A program made the translations under genes and the position numbers. Source: a bacterium (GTDB lineage Bacteria; Patescibacteria; Microgenomatia; Levybacterales; GWA1-39-11). Taken from it: DNA of 8,143 bases. Numbering within the stretch: the stretch's first letter is position 1; every line of letters starts with the position of its first letter. The stretch spans positions 6,280 through 14,422 of the forward strand of contig JAKAHW010000011.1 in the NCBI GenBank assembly GCA_021825285.1. The letters are read 5' to 3'. Below the pieces are notes generated by a model. It saw only the letters and a program-made list of their open reading frames with translations. It ran no database searches and had not been told where the DNA came from. Shown here in pieces: positions 1 to 7,300 of the stretch.

Positions 1-3000
1 ATGACAATTCAGCCGTAATCAGTGCGGGAGTAAATGCTTACGGCGCTGCTTCTACCGGTTTCTTCCGCTGGCAGCAAACAGCTACACTGCCGGCCAGCTG
101 TGCGAGTATGCCAAATGTATCTCCAACCGTTTCAACGGGTTCTTGGGACGGAAATTACTATCCTGCTACCTATAAGATGACATCTCTTCTCTCCGGACTT
201 CCGTACTATTATTGTTTTCAGTCATCCAACTCAAATCCAACTCCGGGCTACGGAGTCATAAAAAATTTTAATACGCCAAGCTTAGCAGGGTCATCTTGCG
301 CTTTGTTTCCTAGTTCTGTTATTGCTTCCTCCGCAGATGAAACAACTATGAAAGGTTGGCTGGGTACGTCTAAATTTCAAGGAACTTTGATATATAAAGG
401 GAGTAGTGACGGATTTACCGCAACTGCTTTCCATACTAAAACAAACGGAGTAACCGGAGGCACAATTACCTTAATCAAAAATCAGATCAACAATCAGGTT
501 TTTGGAGGTTTCAACCCTTATGATTGGGGTCTTTTAGGGTCAATTCAAGGCACGACGGCGTTTTTGTTCAATTTGACATCAAATTATAAGTTGGGTGTTG
601 TAAATTATTCCAATCAGCAAACATACAACAACTCAACTTACGGTCCCACTTGGGGATGGGGACACGATCTTGGAATGCCAAATTCAACTCTGAATGCTGC
701 AGGTGTCCACTATACAAATCCTTCTTCGAATTTCGAAAACCCTTCAAGTAAAGGCGCATTTACATATTTAGATGGTGGAGGAGGAAGTCCTTCCGCTTAC
801 AATTTCACGCCTTCAGAAATTGAAATATATAAATTAACAACATGTACCATCTCAAAGCCTGCTGTTTACAGAGATCCCGAAACTGCAATCGGGACAACAC
901 AAGCTACTTTAAATGGGAGAGTAAACCCAAGCGGAGCTGCAACAAACGCTTTCTTTAAATGGGATACTAATGCCGCTGCAACATGTGCTTCAATGGCATA
1001 CACTACGCCGCTGCAACCTGAGGGGTCTGGCAGCACTGCAGTAAATGTTACTCAACTGTTAAATCCGCCACTTGCCTTTGGAACAACTTACTACTATTGT
1101 CTCGGAGCGACAAATACTTACGGCACTTCATATGCTGACAGTTCGACAACCTTCAGCGATATAGGAACGCCCAAAAGCTTTTTAACCCTAACACCTGATC
1201 CGACGGTTATAACGGGTTCTACGCCTGCCTACATTTCAACAGTTGCACAGCTTTCGGGACGAGTCAATCCAAATGGGGTAGCAAATACCACAGCATGGTT
1301 CCGATGGGGGGCAGGAATAACCTCTAATTGTTCGAGTTTGCCAACTGTTACCGCTACACAAACAATGACAAATATATCTGCGGACAATATCGTTACCGCC
1401 AACATTTTGGGACTTGTCGCCGGCCAAACTTATTCTTATTGTTTAGTCGGTGATAATCCGGCTGCTAACCCGGCAGTTTCAGGAATTGTATATCAATTTA
1501 CTGCTCCGACTGGATGCATTGCGCCAACATCAGGCGATTATACTATTTCCTCTGATTGCCAGCTCCAATACAATTCCGACGGTGTGGACATGGGAAATGG
1601 GGCGTTCAGTCTATCAAATACAGCGACCCTAACTATTACAGGAGGTAAGACTCTGACAATTGGTCCGAATAAAAAAGTGGGGTACGGCGTTTTATCTCAA
1701 AACGGTTCAATAGTCAGGTTTGGAGGCGCCTCAATTGCAAAAGGACCGATTTGGGTTCCGGATTCAGATGGAGACGGATATGCGGATAGTTCCATAATAG
1801 GGCAGCTCTTTTCATCGACGCTTCCCACAAATTATGTAAGAAGATTCAGTTCTGAATCAAGAATTGACTGTGACCCTGCAAATCCAAATATTTACCAGAC
1901 TTTGGGAAACATGGTTAAAGACACAGACCATGATGGATATGTCGACACGGGAAGTCCGGCAGCTGGGCCTCAATGCGTAGGAGGTAATAAAACATTTAAC
2001 GGAAGAGTTTATTGGAAAGATTCGGCAGGAAATTATACCTGGATGTATGACAGTATAAAACTCGGTATAAATGATTGCGACAATAATTCAGGAAGGCCAT
2101 GTCAACCGACGATTTCATCGGTTTCCTCAACTAGCCAAACAAGCACGACAGTTACCTGGTCTTTGCCTTCAGGTCCGCCTGCAAACAGTTACTCTCTTTA
2201 TTATTGTGATAGAATCGCTGTTCCAGGCTGCACCCCTGGAACTACTGTTTCTACAAGCGCTACATCTCCATTTCTTCACAACACATCTCTTGCTTGCGGT
2301 AGAAGCTATGCTTATGTGGTTCGCGCAATAAACGATTCAGGCAGCTGGGATTCTGCTCCCGTAGCAGGTTCCACAAGTCCCTGCGCAACAGCTCCTATAA
2401 TAACAAGTCCTACCAGCTCTGGTGTTACGGCGACATCGGCAGTGCTTGGAGCAAATATTACATCAGACGGGGGAGCAGCTATTACGGGTCGAGGAATTTG
2501 CTGGTCAAAAACTACTACCTCACCGTCGCTTTCGAACGGTACCTGCGCTTCAACTACTGGAACTACAGGAGTCTGGACCCAAACGGTATCAAGTCTCCCT
2601 TCAAGTTCTACGGTTTATTACACTGGATTCGCCACAAACAGCGTTGGCACCTCCTATACGGGAAGCGGAATTTATATAATTACTCCTGCGCCTGTTAACA
2701 ACCCAATTCAGCAGAGCGGTTCTCCTATTTCTATCTGGTCTACCGGTCAATATAATTTTGGATGGGAATTTACACCCGTTCATGATGGGCAGATCACAGA
2801 GCTTTGGGGCTATTTCGGAGGAACCGGCGGAGCAACAGTATATCTTTATAATCGGGACACAGGTGCTCAACTTGCATCTGGTAGCATAGGGTCGAATACA
2901 ACTTGGACAAAAGCAACGCTTACTACTCCCGTTAATGTTACGGCAGGAACGGTTTACGTTATTAGTTTTGTTACCACATCTTCCACTACGATTTATAACG

Positions 3001-3626
3001 CATATGGCGTCTCTCTTCCAGGGAAATACAGTGGAGTTAAAATATATAGAGGAGACCAATTCTCAGGGACAACAGGAGTAACTATTACCGCGGGTTGGCC
3101 CGTTTCCGCAGTTGACGTAACCTATGTTCAAGGGGCAGATTCTTGCCATACTCTTTATCCTGATAATGATAACGATGGTTATGCACAATCAACAGGAGGA
3201 AGTTCAATATGTAGTGGAATTGATACTTCAAATTATGTCCAAAATACCTATTTTAATGCTAATACCAATGATTGCCTTGATTCGGATGCAAATGCTTTTC
3301 CTCATCAGACGAATAATTTCACTACTCCAAGGTCGGATGGCGGTTGGGATTATAATTGTGACGGAACTATTCAATATAATTTGAGCTATCCTCCTTTTCA
3401 AGTTTGTAACACACCTTGGTCTTCCACTCCGCAACAAAGATTTTACATGCTCGATGCTTCAAAAATTTGCACCGCTAACAGTCTCATGAACTATTGTCCT
3501 TCAGTAGGGCCTGCAAGCGCTCAAACCACATGCGGAGGAGGCGGAACGTATGTTACTGGTTGGTATGCTGATAGTGCTTGTACAAATCCGACATTTTGGT
3601 TCAATGTTCAGCAATCTTGCCGTTAA
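1..3626 (+). CDS. Giant secreted multi-domain surface protein (FnIII-like / TLDc / Ca-binding motifs / DUF4082-like), 5' partial
   Basis: The frame is open from the window edge (first whole codon at base 3) to a TAA at 3624-3626, giving 1207 visible residues. The ATG at 108 is internal, because the 35 codons before it complete a fibronectin-like repeat. Domains in order, numbered from the edge: FnIII-like 1-92; TLDc about 115-279; two FnIII-like with paired Cys about 287-385 and 396-502; a short beta-solenoid-like segment about 505-581; Asp-rich motifs DSDGDGYAD (587-595) and DTDHDGYVD (640-648); FnIII about 700-792 and 796-895; a DUF4082-like sandwich about 908-1042; DNDNDGYAQ (1054-1062); a MopE-like NDC...DYNCDG segment about 1089-1124; and a tail with six Cys. 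No transmembrane segment, LPXTG motif or other C-terminal anchor is visible, so the protein is probably exported by a signal peptide outside the window. Its role is probably adhesion or cell-surface binding, by inference. It likely shares a transcript with the gene 8 bases downstream. I recognise the domains but not a named gene. Confidence 0.9.
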   Translation, partial: DNSAVISAGVNAYGAASTGFFRWQQTATLPASCASMPNVSPTVSTGSWDGNYYPATYKMTSLLSGLPYYYCFQSSNSNPTPGYGVIKNFNTPSLAGSSCALFPSSVIASSADETTMKGWLGTSKFQGTLIYKGSSDGFTATAFHTKTNGVTGGTITLIKNQINNQVFGGFNPYDWGLLGSIQGTTAFLFNLTSNYKLGVVNYSNQQTYNNSTYGPTWGWGHDLGMPNSTLNAAGVHYTNPSSNFENPSSKGAFTYLDGGGGSPSAYNFTPSEIEIYKLTTCTISKPAVYRDPETAIGTTQATLNGRVNPSGAATNAFFKWDTNAAATCASMAYTTPLQPEGSGSTAVNVTQLLNPPLAFGTTYYYCLGATNTYGTSYADSSTTFSDIGTPKSFLTLTPDPTVITGSTPAYISTVAQLSGRVNPNGVANTTAWFRWGAGITSNCSSLPTVTATQTMTNISADNIVTANILGLVAGQTYSYCLVGDNPAANPAVSGIVYQFTAPTGCIAPTSGDYTISSDCQLQYNSDGVDMGNGAFSLSNTATLTITGGKTLTIGPNKKVGYGVLSQNGSIVRFGGASIAKGPIWVPDSDGDGYADSSIIGQLFSSTLPTNYVRRFSSESRIDCDPANPNIYQTLGNMVKDTDHDGYVDTGSPAAGPQCVGGNKTFNGRVYWKDSAGNYTWMYDSIKLGINDCDNNSGRPCQPTISSVSSTSQTSTTVTWSLPSGPPANSYSLYYCDRIAVPGCTPGTTVSTSATSPFLHNTSLACGRSYAYVVRAINDSGSWDSAPVAGSTSPCATAPIITSPTSSGVTATSAVLGANITSDGGAAITGRGICWSKTTTSPSLSNGTCASTTGTTGVWTQTVSSLPSSSTVYYTGFATNSVGTSYTGSGIYIITPAPVNNPIQQSGSPISIWSTGQYNFGWEFTPVHDGQITELWGYFGGTGGATVYLYNRDTGAQLASGSIGSNTTWTKATLTTPVNVTAGTVYVISFVTTSSTTIYNAYGVSLPGKYSGVKIYRGDQFSGTTGVTITAGWPVSAVDVTYVQGADSCHTLYPDNDNDGYAQSTGGSSICSGIDTSNYVQNTYFNANTNDCLDSDANAFPHQTNNFTTPRSDGGWDYNCDGTIQYNLSYPPFQVCNTPWSSTPQQRFYMLDASKICTANSLMNYCPSVGPASAQTTCGGGGTYVTGWYADSACTNPTFWFNVQQSCR
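3..1508 (+). repeat. Three FnIII-like repeats with a conserved Cys pair, interrupted by the TLDc domain
   Basis: Three divergent protein repeats lie at about 3-278, 861-1157 and 1188-1508. Each begins with a strand and turn of the type GRVNPSGAA or GRVNPNGVA (SAGVNAYGAA in the first), continues with an aromatic strand ending in RW or KW, then has a first Cys followed by a small residue and Ser (CAS or CSS), and ends with a YYYC or YSYC strand. The fixed position of the two Cys suggests one disulfide per domain, which fits export. The TLDc domain sits between copies 1 and 2. The DNA of the copies has diverged, so this is an old domain duplication and not a recent tandem repeat. Confidence 0.75.
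345..839 (+). other. TLDc domain within the surface protein
   Basis: This segment (residues about 115-279 of the visible protein) follows the TLDc (TLD) pattern from end to end. It has an entry strand LIYKGSSDGFTATAFH, a TITLIKN strand, the VFGGF turn, the AFLFNL strand, NSTYGPTWGWGHDL, and a closing strand YNFTPSEIEIYKL. These are the landmarks of the fold known from OXR1, NCOA7 and TBC1D24 and from many protist proteins. In eukaryotes some TLDc proteins bind the V-ATPase; nothing here suggests that partner in this bacterium. The domain lies between FnIII-like repeats and is in frame with them, so it is a genuine module of the exported protein and not a separate gene. Assignment is by eye from motif order. 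Confidence 0.85.
1515..1745 (+). other. Short beta-solenoid-like segment with Cys pair
   Basis: Residues about 505-581 of the surface protein run from a Cys through GDYTISSDC and then alternate short hydrophobic strands with Asn/Gly turns (TLTITGGKTLTIGP, then further short strands). This pattern resembles small beta-helix caps in bacterial exported proteins, where a first Cys can pair with the Cys of the TISSDC strand. The assignment rests on the strand rhythm alone. The segment leads straight into the Asp-rich DSDGDGYAD motif. Confidence 0.4.
1758..1952 (+). other. Pair of Asp-rich calcium-binding-type loops
   Basis: Two loops, DSDGDGYAD at about 1761-1787 and DTDHDGYVD at about 1920-1946, have the DxDxDG spacing of thrombospondin type 3 and dockerin-like calcium loops. 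Each is followed by a Cys-containing stretch (DCDP, then PQCVGG). A third loop of the same type, DNDNDGYAQ, lies far downstream at about 3162-3188, after the DUF4082-like domain. Calcium binding is the family expectation and was not tested. Such loops usually stiffen linkers in exported proteins. Confidence 0.65.
2100..2687 (+). repeat. Two consecutive FnIII domains of different subtype
   Basis: The first (about 2100-2378) is a classical fibronectin III domain with TTVTWSLPSGPPANSYSLYY and a later YAYVVRAIND strand, and it contains extra Cys residues. The second (about 2388-2687) has the pattern of ATSAVLGANITSDGGAAIT, then RGICWS, then VYYTGFATNSVGTSY. I know this subtype from long gliding and adhesion proteins, especially in Bacteroidetes. 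Both differ from the Cys-paired repeats at the start of the protein, so the gene combines at least two FnIII lineages. Confidence 0.7.
2724..3128 (+). other. DUF4082-like beta-sandwich domain
   Basis: Residues about 908-1042 have the order expected of this family: an opening FGWEFTP strand, then GQITELWGYFGG, a VYLYNRDTGAQLASG strand, WTKATLTTPVNVTAGTVYVISF, and a closing VSAVDVTYV strand. DUF4082 domains occur in exported bacterial proteins and may bind carbohydrate or another surface, though their function is not firmly known. A carbohydrate-binding module of similar jelly-roll shape is an alternative reading. Confidence 0.6.
3267..3626 (+). other. MopE-like metal-binding segment and cysteine-rich C-terminus of the surface protein
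   Basis: The segment at about 3267-3374 holds NDCLDSDANAFP followed by GGWDYNCDGTI. This is the layout of the repeat, common in exported bacterial proteins, in which DCxDxDxxxxP is followed by DxNCDG (often annotated as a MopE-type metal-binding motif). The last 83 residues contain six Cys (even, so fully pairable) and many Trp/Tyr, and end in QQSCR. There is no hydrophobic tail, sorting motif or C-terminal beta-barrel signature, so how the protein stays on the surface, if it does, cannot be seen here. Confidence 0.6.
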
Positions 3627-3634
3627 CTTTTAGT

Positions 3635-4084
3635 ATGGAAAACGAAGAAAATAAAATTAAAAAAGAAATACTTTTAGTTTTGGGTCTTGTGCTTTTTATA
3701 ATTTTAATAGCCGAGTTTGTTTGGTCTTTAAATAAGAATACCAATCTTTCAGGTCCAAAAAAAGTTCTTCCGACACTTGCACCAAATGGTCCTCTCAAAA
3801 CTCCTACAAAACCAAAAGTCTTAAATTCGGGGACATTTCCTATAATTCTTTCAGATAAAGGGTTTTCCCAGAAAGCAGTTCTCTTGATGGGAAAAGGAAG
3901 CAATGTTTTGTTGATTAATACCGCATCAAAAGCTGTAGTAATAACTGAAACAAGCGTTTCGGATACAATTGCGACTTATAATCTAGAGGTTGGAAAATCA
4001 ACTTTGCCAATTGCTTTAAAGGATTCTGGGGACTTTAAGTTTTCAGATGACAGAGGAAATATCCTTAACGTTTTCGTCCAATAA
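3635..4084 (+). CDS. Membrane-anchored small protein with a cupredoxin-like outer domain lacking copper ligands
   Basis: The 149-residue product has a short charged N-terminus (MENEENKIKK), one membrane segment at about 11-31, a Pro/Lys/Thr-rich linker at about 41-62 and a beta domain at about 67-149. The domain reads like a cupredoxin: a FPIILSDKGFSQKAVLL strand pair, a KGSNVLLINTASKAVVIT turn and strand, a GKSTLPIALKDSGDFKF strand pair and a closing NILNVFVQ strand. Cupredoxins need His, Cys and Met ligands, but the whole protein has no His and no Cys, so it should not bind type 1 copper. I chose the ATG at 3635 because the anchor follows at once. The frame is open further back to a TTG at 3578 inside the upstream gene, which is less likely. 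No Shine-Dalgarno sequence is visible before the ATG. The gene begins 8 bases after the surface protein gene, so the two probably share a transcript. The beta-domain call is by pattern; another small beta-sandwich is possible. Confidence 0.8.
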   Translation: MENEENKIKKEILLVLGLVLFIILIAEFVWSLNKNTNLSGPKKVLPTLAPNGPLKTPTKPKVLNSGTFPIILSDKGFSQKAVLLMGKGSNVLLINTASKAVVITETSVSDTIATYNLEVGKSTLPIALKDSGDFKFSDDRGNILNVFVQ

Positions 4085-4087
4085 CCT

Positions 4088-4309
4088 CTAATTGACTATC
4101 ATCCAGTTAAATTGTATATCTTGCCCAGCAATTGAATTTGCTCCGACAGTAAATGACCCTTGGGTGTAAAGAGTGTTGGGAGTTTGTCTTAAGAGAGACA
4201 AAATGGAAGTTGTGGTTCCGACGGGCGTTATATAGATAAGCGAGTCTTTCGTTATCAAGGGATTATAGACAGTTATTTCTGTCCTGTATTTTTTAAGGGT
4301 TGCGGTTCC
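4088..4309 (-). other. Conserved-looking C-terminal beta domain of the fibre protein
   Basis: The last 73 residues start GTATLKKYRTEITVYNPLIT, continue through DSLIYITPVG and SFTVGANS, and end in FNWMIVN. I recall ends of this type (a TEVTV..NPL.T..S...ITP strand order and a final FNWWIVN-like strand) on many large exported proteins of Microgenomates-type genomes. Its function is unknown to me; a fibre cap or surface-retention domain is a guess. The recollection of the group is from memory. Confidence 0.5.
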
Positions 4310-7300
4310 TGCAGATCCGGTTGCAACAGCTTGGGTGTCATTTAAAGCATAGGCAGGTGAAGCAAACGAAAGGTTCAATTTTCCAAAAGTACCGGAGCCG
4401 GATGCTGTCACATCACCCACTTGATTGATAGAAAGTACTTTATTGCCTGTTCCGTCCTGGACATTAAGGCTTGAATCAGGAAGCGTGACATTTAAGTCCT
4501 GTTGTGGCAGAGGAGAAATAACGTTTGCTGAAAGGGTTCCCATAACTTGTACATCCTTGGCAAACTTGGCATTTTCATTCACTTTCAAATTTCCGTCAGC
4601 TTCGATTTTTACCGCTCCGGCAAGGAAAGAAACTCCGCCTTGCCTCAACGGCTGAATTTCCAGGTCTCCTCCTAGCAGATTTATTGAATTACTGCTAATT
4701 GTGAAATTTGTTCCGATTGAAATAGAATCGAGCACGCTCAGTTGTTCAAGAGTCGTGGGGCCGAAAGCTATAAGTCCTTCGTGAAAAGTAGCAAAATTTG
4801 CAGAGAAAGAAGAGATGTCTACAAAATTAGTTATTGGTTGATAGTTTGTTGTTAGTGGCTGAAGACTTAAATTCCCTGAAACCGAGCTTTGGTTTTGATT
4901 CGAAAATGTCGCGGCTATTGAGGCTATGCGGGAATCAAGCCCTTCAATATTATTTGCTATAATCCTATCTGCACGGAGAGTTCCGGCCACAGTTGCGTTA
5001 TTGGCACTCAAATTATTGACTGATAATTGGTTTGAAACCGTAGCTTCACCAGTGTTTACTCCTGAGCTTGTAAGTGTACCGGAAAGGGTGGCATTTCCTT
5101 TGTTATCAAATTCAGCAACCGCAGAGCTTGAAGCATTTCTTGATTCGTGAATTGTAAGCTTTGAATCATTCAAGCTCAAGGAAATATCAGAGCTATCTGC
5201 TAGCGGAGATATAAAATTAGTGCTAATTTGATCCGCTTCTACCAAAGGAGAAATTAGGGTAATTTTTGAAGTGTTTATGGTTTGAACAATAAAATCTTTA
5301 AGGCTTTGTCCGGCTATGGTAATTGAGTCGGTTGTGATATTTAGAGCTGAAGCAACCACGGTCCCGGTGTTGATAACGCCGGACATAAGAGAGGAAATTT
5401 GATTTTGCTGGTCGTGAATCGCATTGACGAGTAGTGGCGTTATCTTTCCATAATCAAGAGACTTAAAGCCGAAAGCATCGGTTGAGACAATTTCGGGAAC
5501 GATTTTTTCTACATCCTGAGCCACAAATCCAATTGACGGGAGTCCGGAATTCCTCCATGTAAAGCTGACTCCATTTAATGCTAGCACTTTATTTAATGCA
5601 TCGCCAATTACATTGATATTGTCTTTGAAGCGGATGTCTGAAAAAGTGTTCCATGAGTTTGCGCGAGCAATAGAGCCGTCACCTTGATTCCCGACTTGAA
5701 GCCGTGCACCCGGAGTTGCTGTCCCTATGCCCAAGTTTCCGTTGTTAGTTAGTGTGAGGCGAGTCATTCCGCTTGAAGAAGCGGTTAGAATATCTCCTGT
5801 TCCGCTATTATCAATTACAAGTCCTGCAAATGAAGTATTTCCTGAAAAGGAAGCGACGGATGCAGTTCCGGATAGTCCCCAAACATCAAGAGCAGAAGAA
5901 GGCCTGGAATTTCCTATTCCGACATTTCCGTTATTTGCTATTACAAACCTTGTGTTGCCGCCGGCAGATGCCGTGAAAATATCGTTTCCCCCAGTTTCAT
6001 TGAGAATTGTCAGGGCTTTCCCCGGAGCTGTCCCGTTTACGTTTAGCACCCCAATAGGTGTGGTTGTTCCTATCCCAACACTTCCGAGTCCGTTGTTTGG
6101 ACTCAAAATTATATTGCCTGTTGTATTGCCGCCAATGGTTAAGTTCGAATTTAAAAGACTTTGAATTGTCCCGTTTCCGTTTAAAGAGATGCCGGTTCCT
6201 GTAGAAGTTGCTGAAATGGATGCAACCGGACTTCCCGATGCAACGTTCGTTACGGAAAATTTGGCTCCTGAAGTCGCTGTTCCTCCGATAAGAAAATCTT
6301 GGGTTAAATTTGCTTGGTAAATTGTACCTGTTCCTTGTGTCCAGAATGGCGTTTCTCCGGTTCCGCAAGAACCCCAGACAGGCAAAGTGCCCCCTAAAAG
6401 ACATTTATTTGACGTGCCGCCTCCTGTTTGATAGACTTCGCCTTTTGAATTTGCAAAAAGAAGCCCGCCATCTGTTGTATATTTTTTCATAATTAGTAGT
6501 CCGTCATTTGCAATCGTGAAGCGGGTGACACCTGAAGATGATGCTGTGAAAATATCTCCGCCTGCTGTATTGTTGTTTAAGATAAAAGCCGCTACCGCCG
6601 ATTCGGTTGCAATAACTACAAATTTATCGTTTACCTCAACTGCCCCCGGAAAAGTCCCCGAGTTGCCGGAATTAATAAGAGCGGAGTGAAGGTCAATTTT
6701 CCCGGACCCATCCGGTGCAAGGGTTATATTTCCGTTTGATCCTGTGCTTGTCGCCAAAACCAAGGATTTACCGGCAAGTTTGAATTCGCCTCCGGTTGCC
6801 TCAAAGGTAGGACTTGCTTTTCCTCCTATTGTGAGTTTACCTGTTGAGTCAAGGGCGAGTAAAACATTTGATGTCCCGGCATTTAAATCGGTGATCGGAA
6901 CCATTCCCTGGAGGGTTTCAGAATTTATGGCGTAAGGAACGGATGCCAGTCTTTGCCGCGGAACAAGTTCGGGGGTACCATTTATAGCAATGCCAAGATA
7001 GAGACTAGAGTTATCTGTGAAGACATTGCCCGGAATTGGAGTAGTTGCCCCCAAATTAACAGAAAAGAAGCCTTGTGAGTCAGGGGTTATAGCGGTTTGA
7101 GTTTCTGTCCAGAGAGAGACACTGCCTGTTTCAGCATTGTAAATTGCAAAAGTGATGTCAGTAGCCGCGGTAATAGGATTATTTTGTGCGTCCGTTAGTC
7201 TTCCCTGAAAAGAAAGGACGCGCGAAGGAGCAGCCGCAAACAAGTTATTTTCCTTATGAGGAGCGACAAACAAGTTTTGGAAAATTATGTAGCCGACACC

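Noticed and set aside
1..18. ATG at the first base as a gene start
   Set aside because: That frame meets a TAA after five codons. The coding frame of the large protein begins at base 3 and continues from outside the window.
2601..3059. Minus-strand open frame of 152 codons
   Set aside because: It lies wholly inside the plus-strand surface protein; its translation has no recognisable domain and odd Arg/Cys/Asn-rich composition, as expected of a shadow frame.
3578..3634. TTG start giving a longer version of the small membrane protein
   Set aside because: It would overlap the upstream gene and add 19 residues before the charged stretch and membrane segment. The ATG at 3635 gives a normal anchored protein.
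4053..4066. Small inverted repeat (AGGA...TCCT) near the end of the small membrane protein gene as a terminator
   Set aside because: The stem is only 4-5 pairs, lies inside coding sequence and has no following T-run of useful length.
4168..4177. ACCC-TT-GGGT inverted repeat as a terminator
   Set aside because: It is a four-pair stem with a two-base loop inside the fibre gene, so it is expected by chance.
5387..5641. S74 domain as proof of a phage tail fibre and prophage
   Set aside because: The protein has a cytoplasmic N-terminal part and a membrane anchor, and the neighbours are not phage genes. S74 domains are also common in cellular surface proteins of this bacterial group.
5727..6164. 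Plus-strand open frame of 145 codons
   Set aside because: It is antisense to the fibre repeats, and its Pro/Val-rich composition mirrors the repeat codons. There is no domain and no upstream signal.
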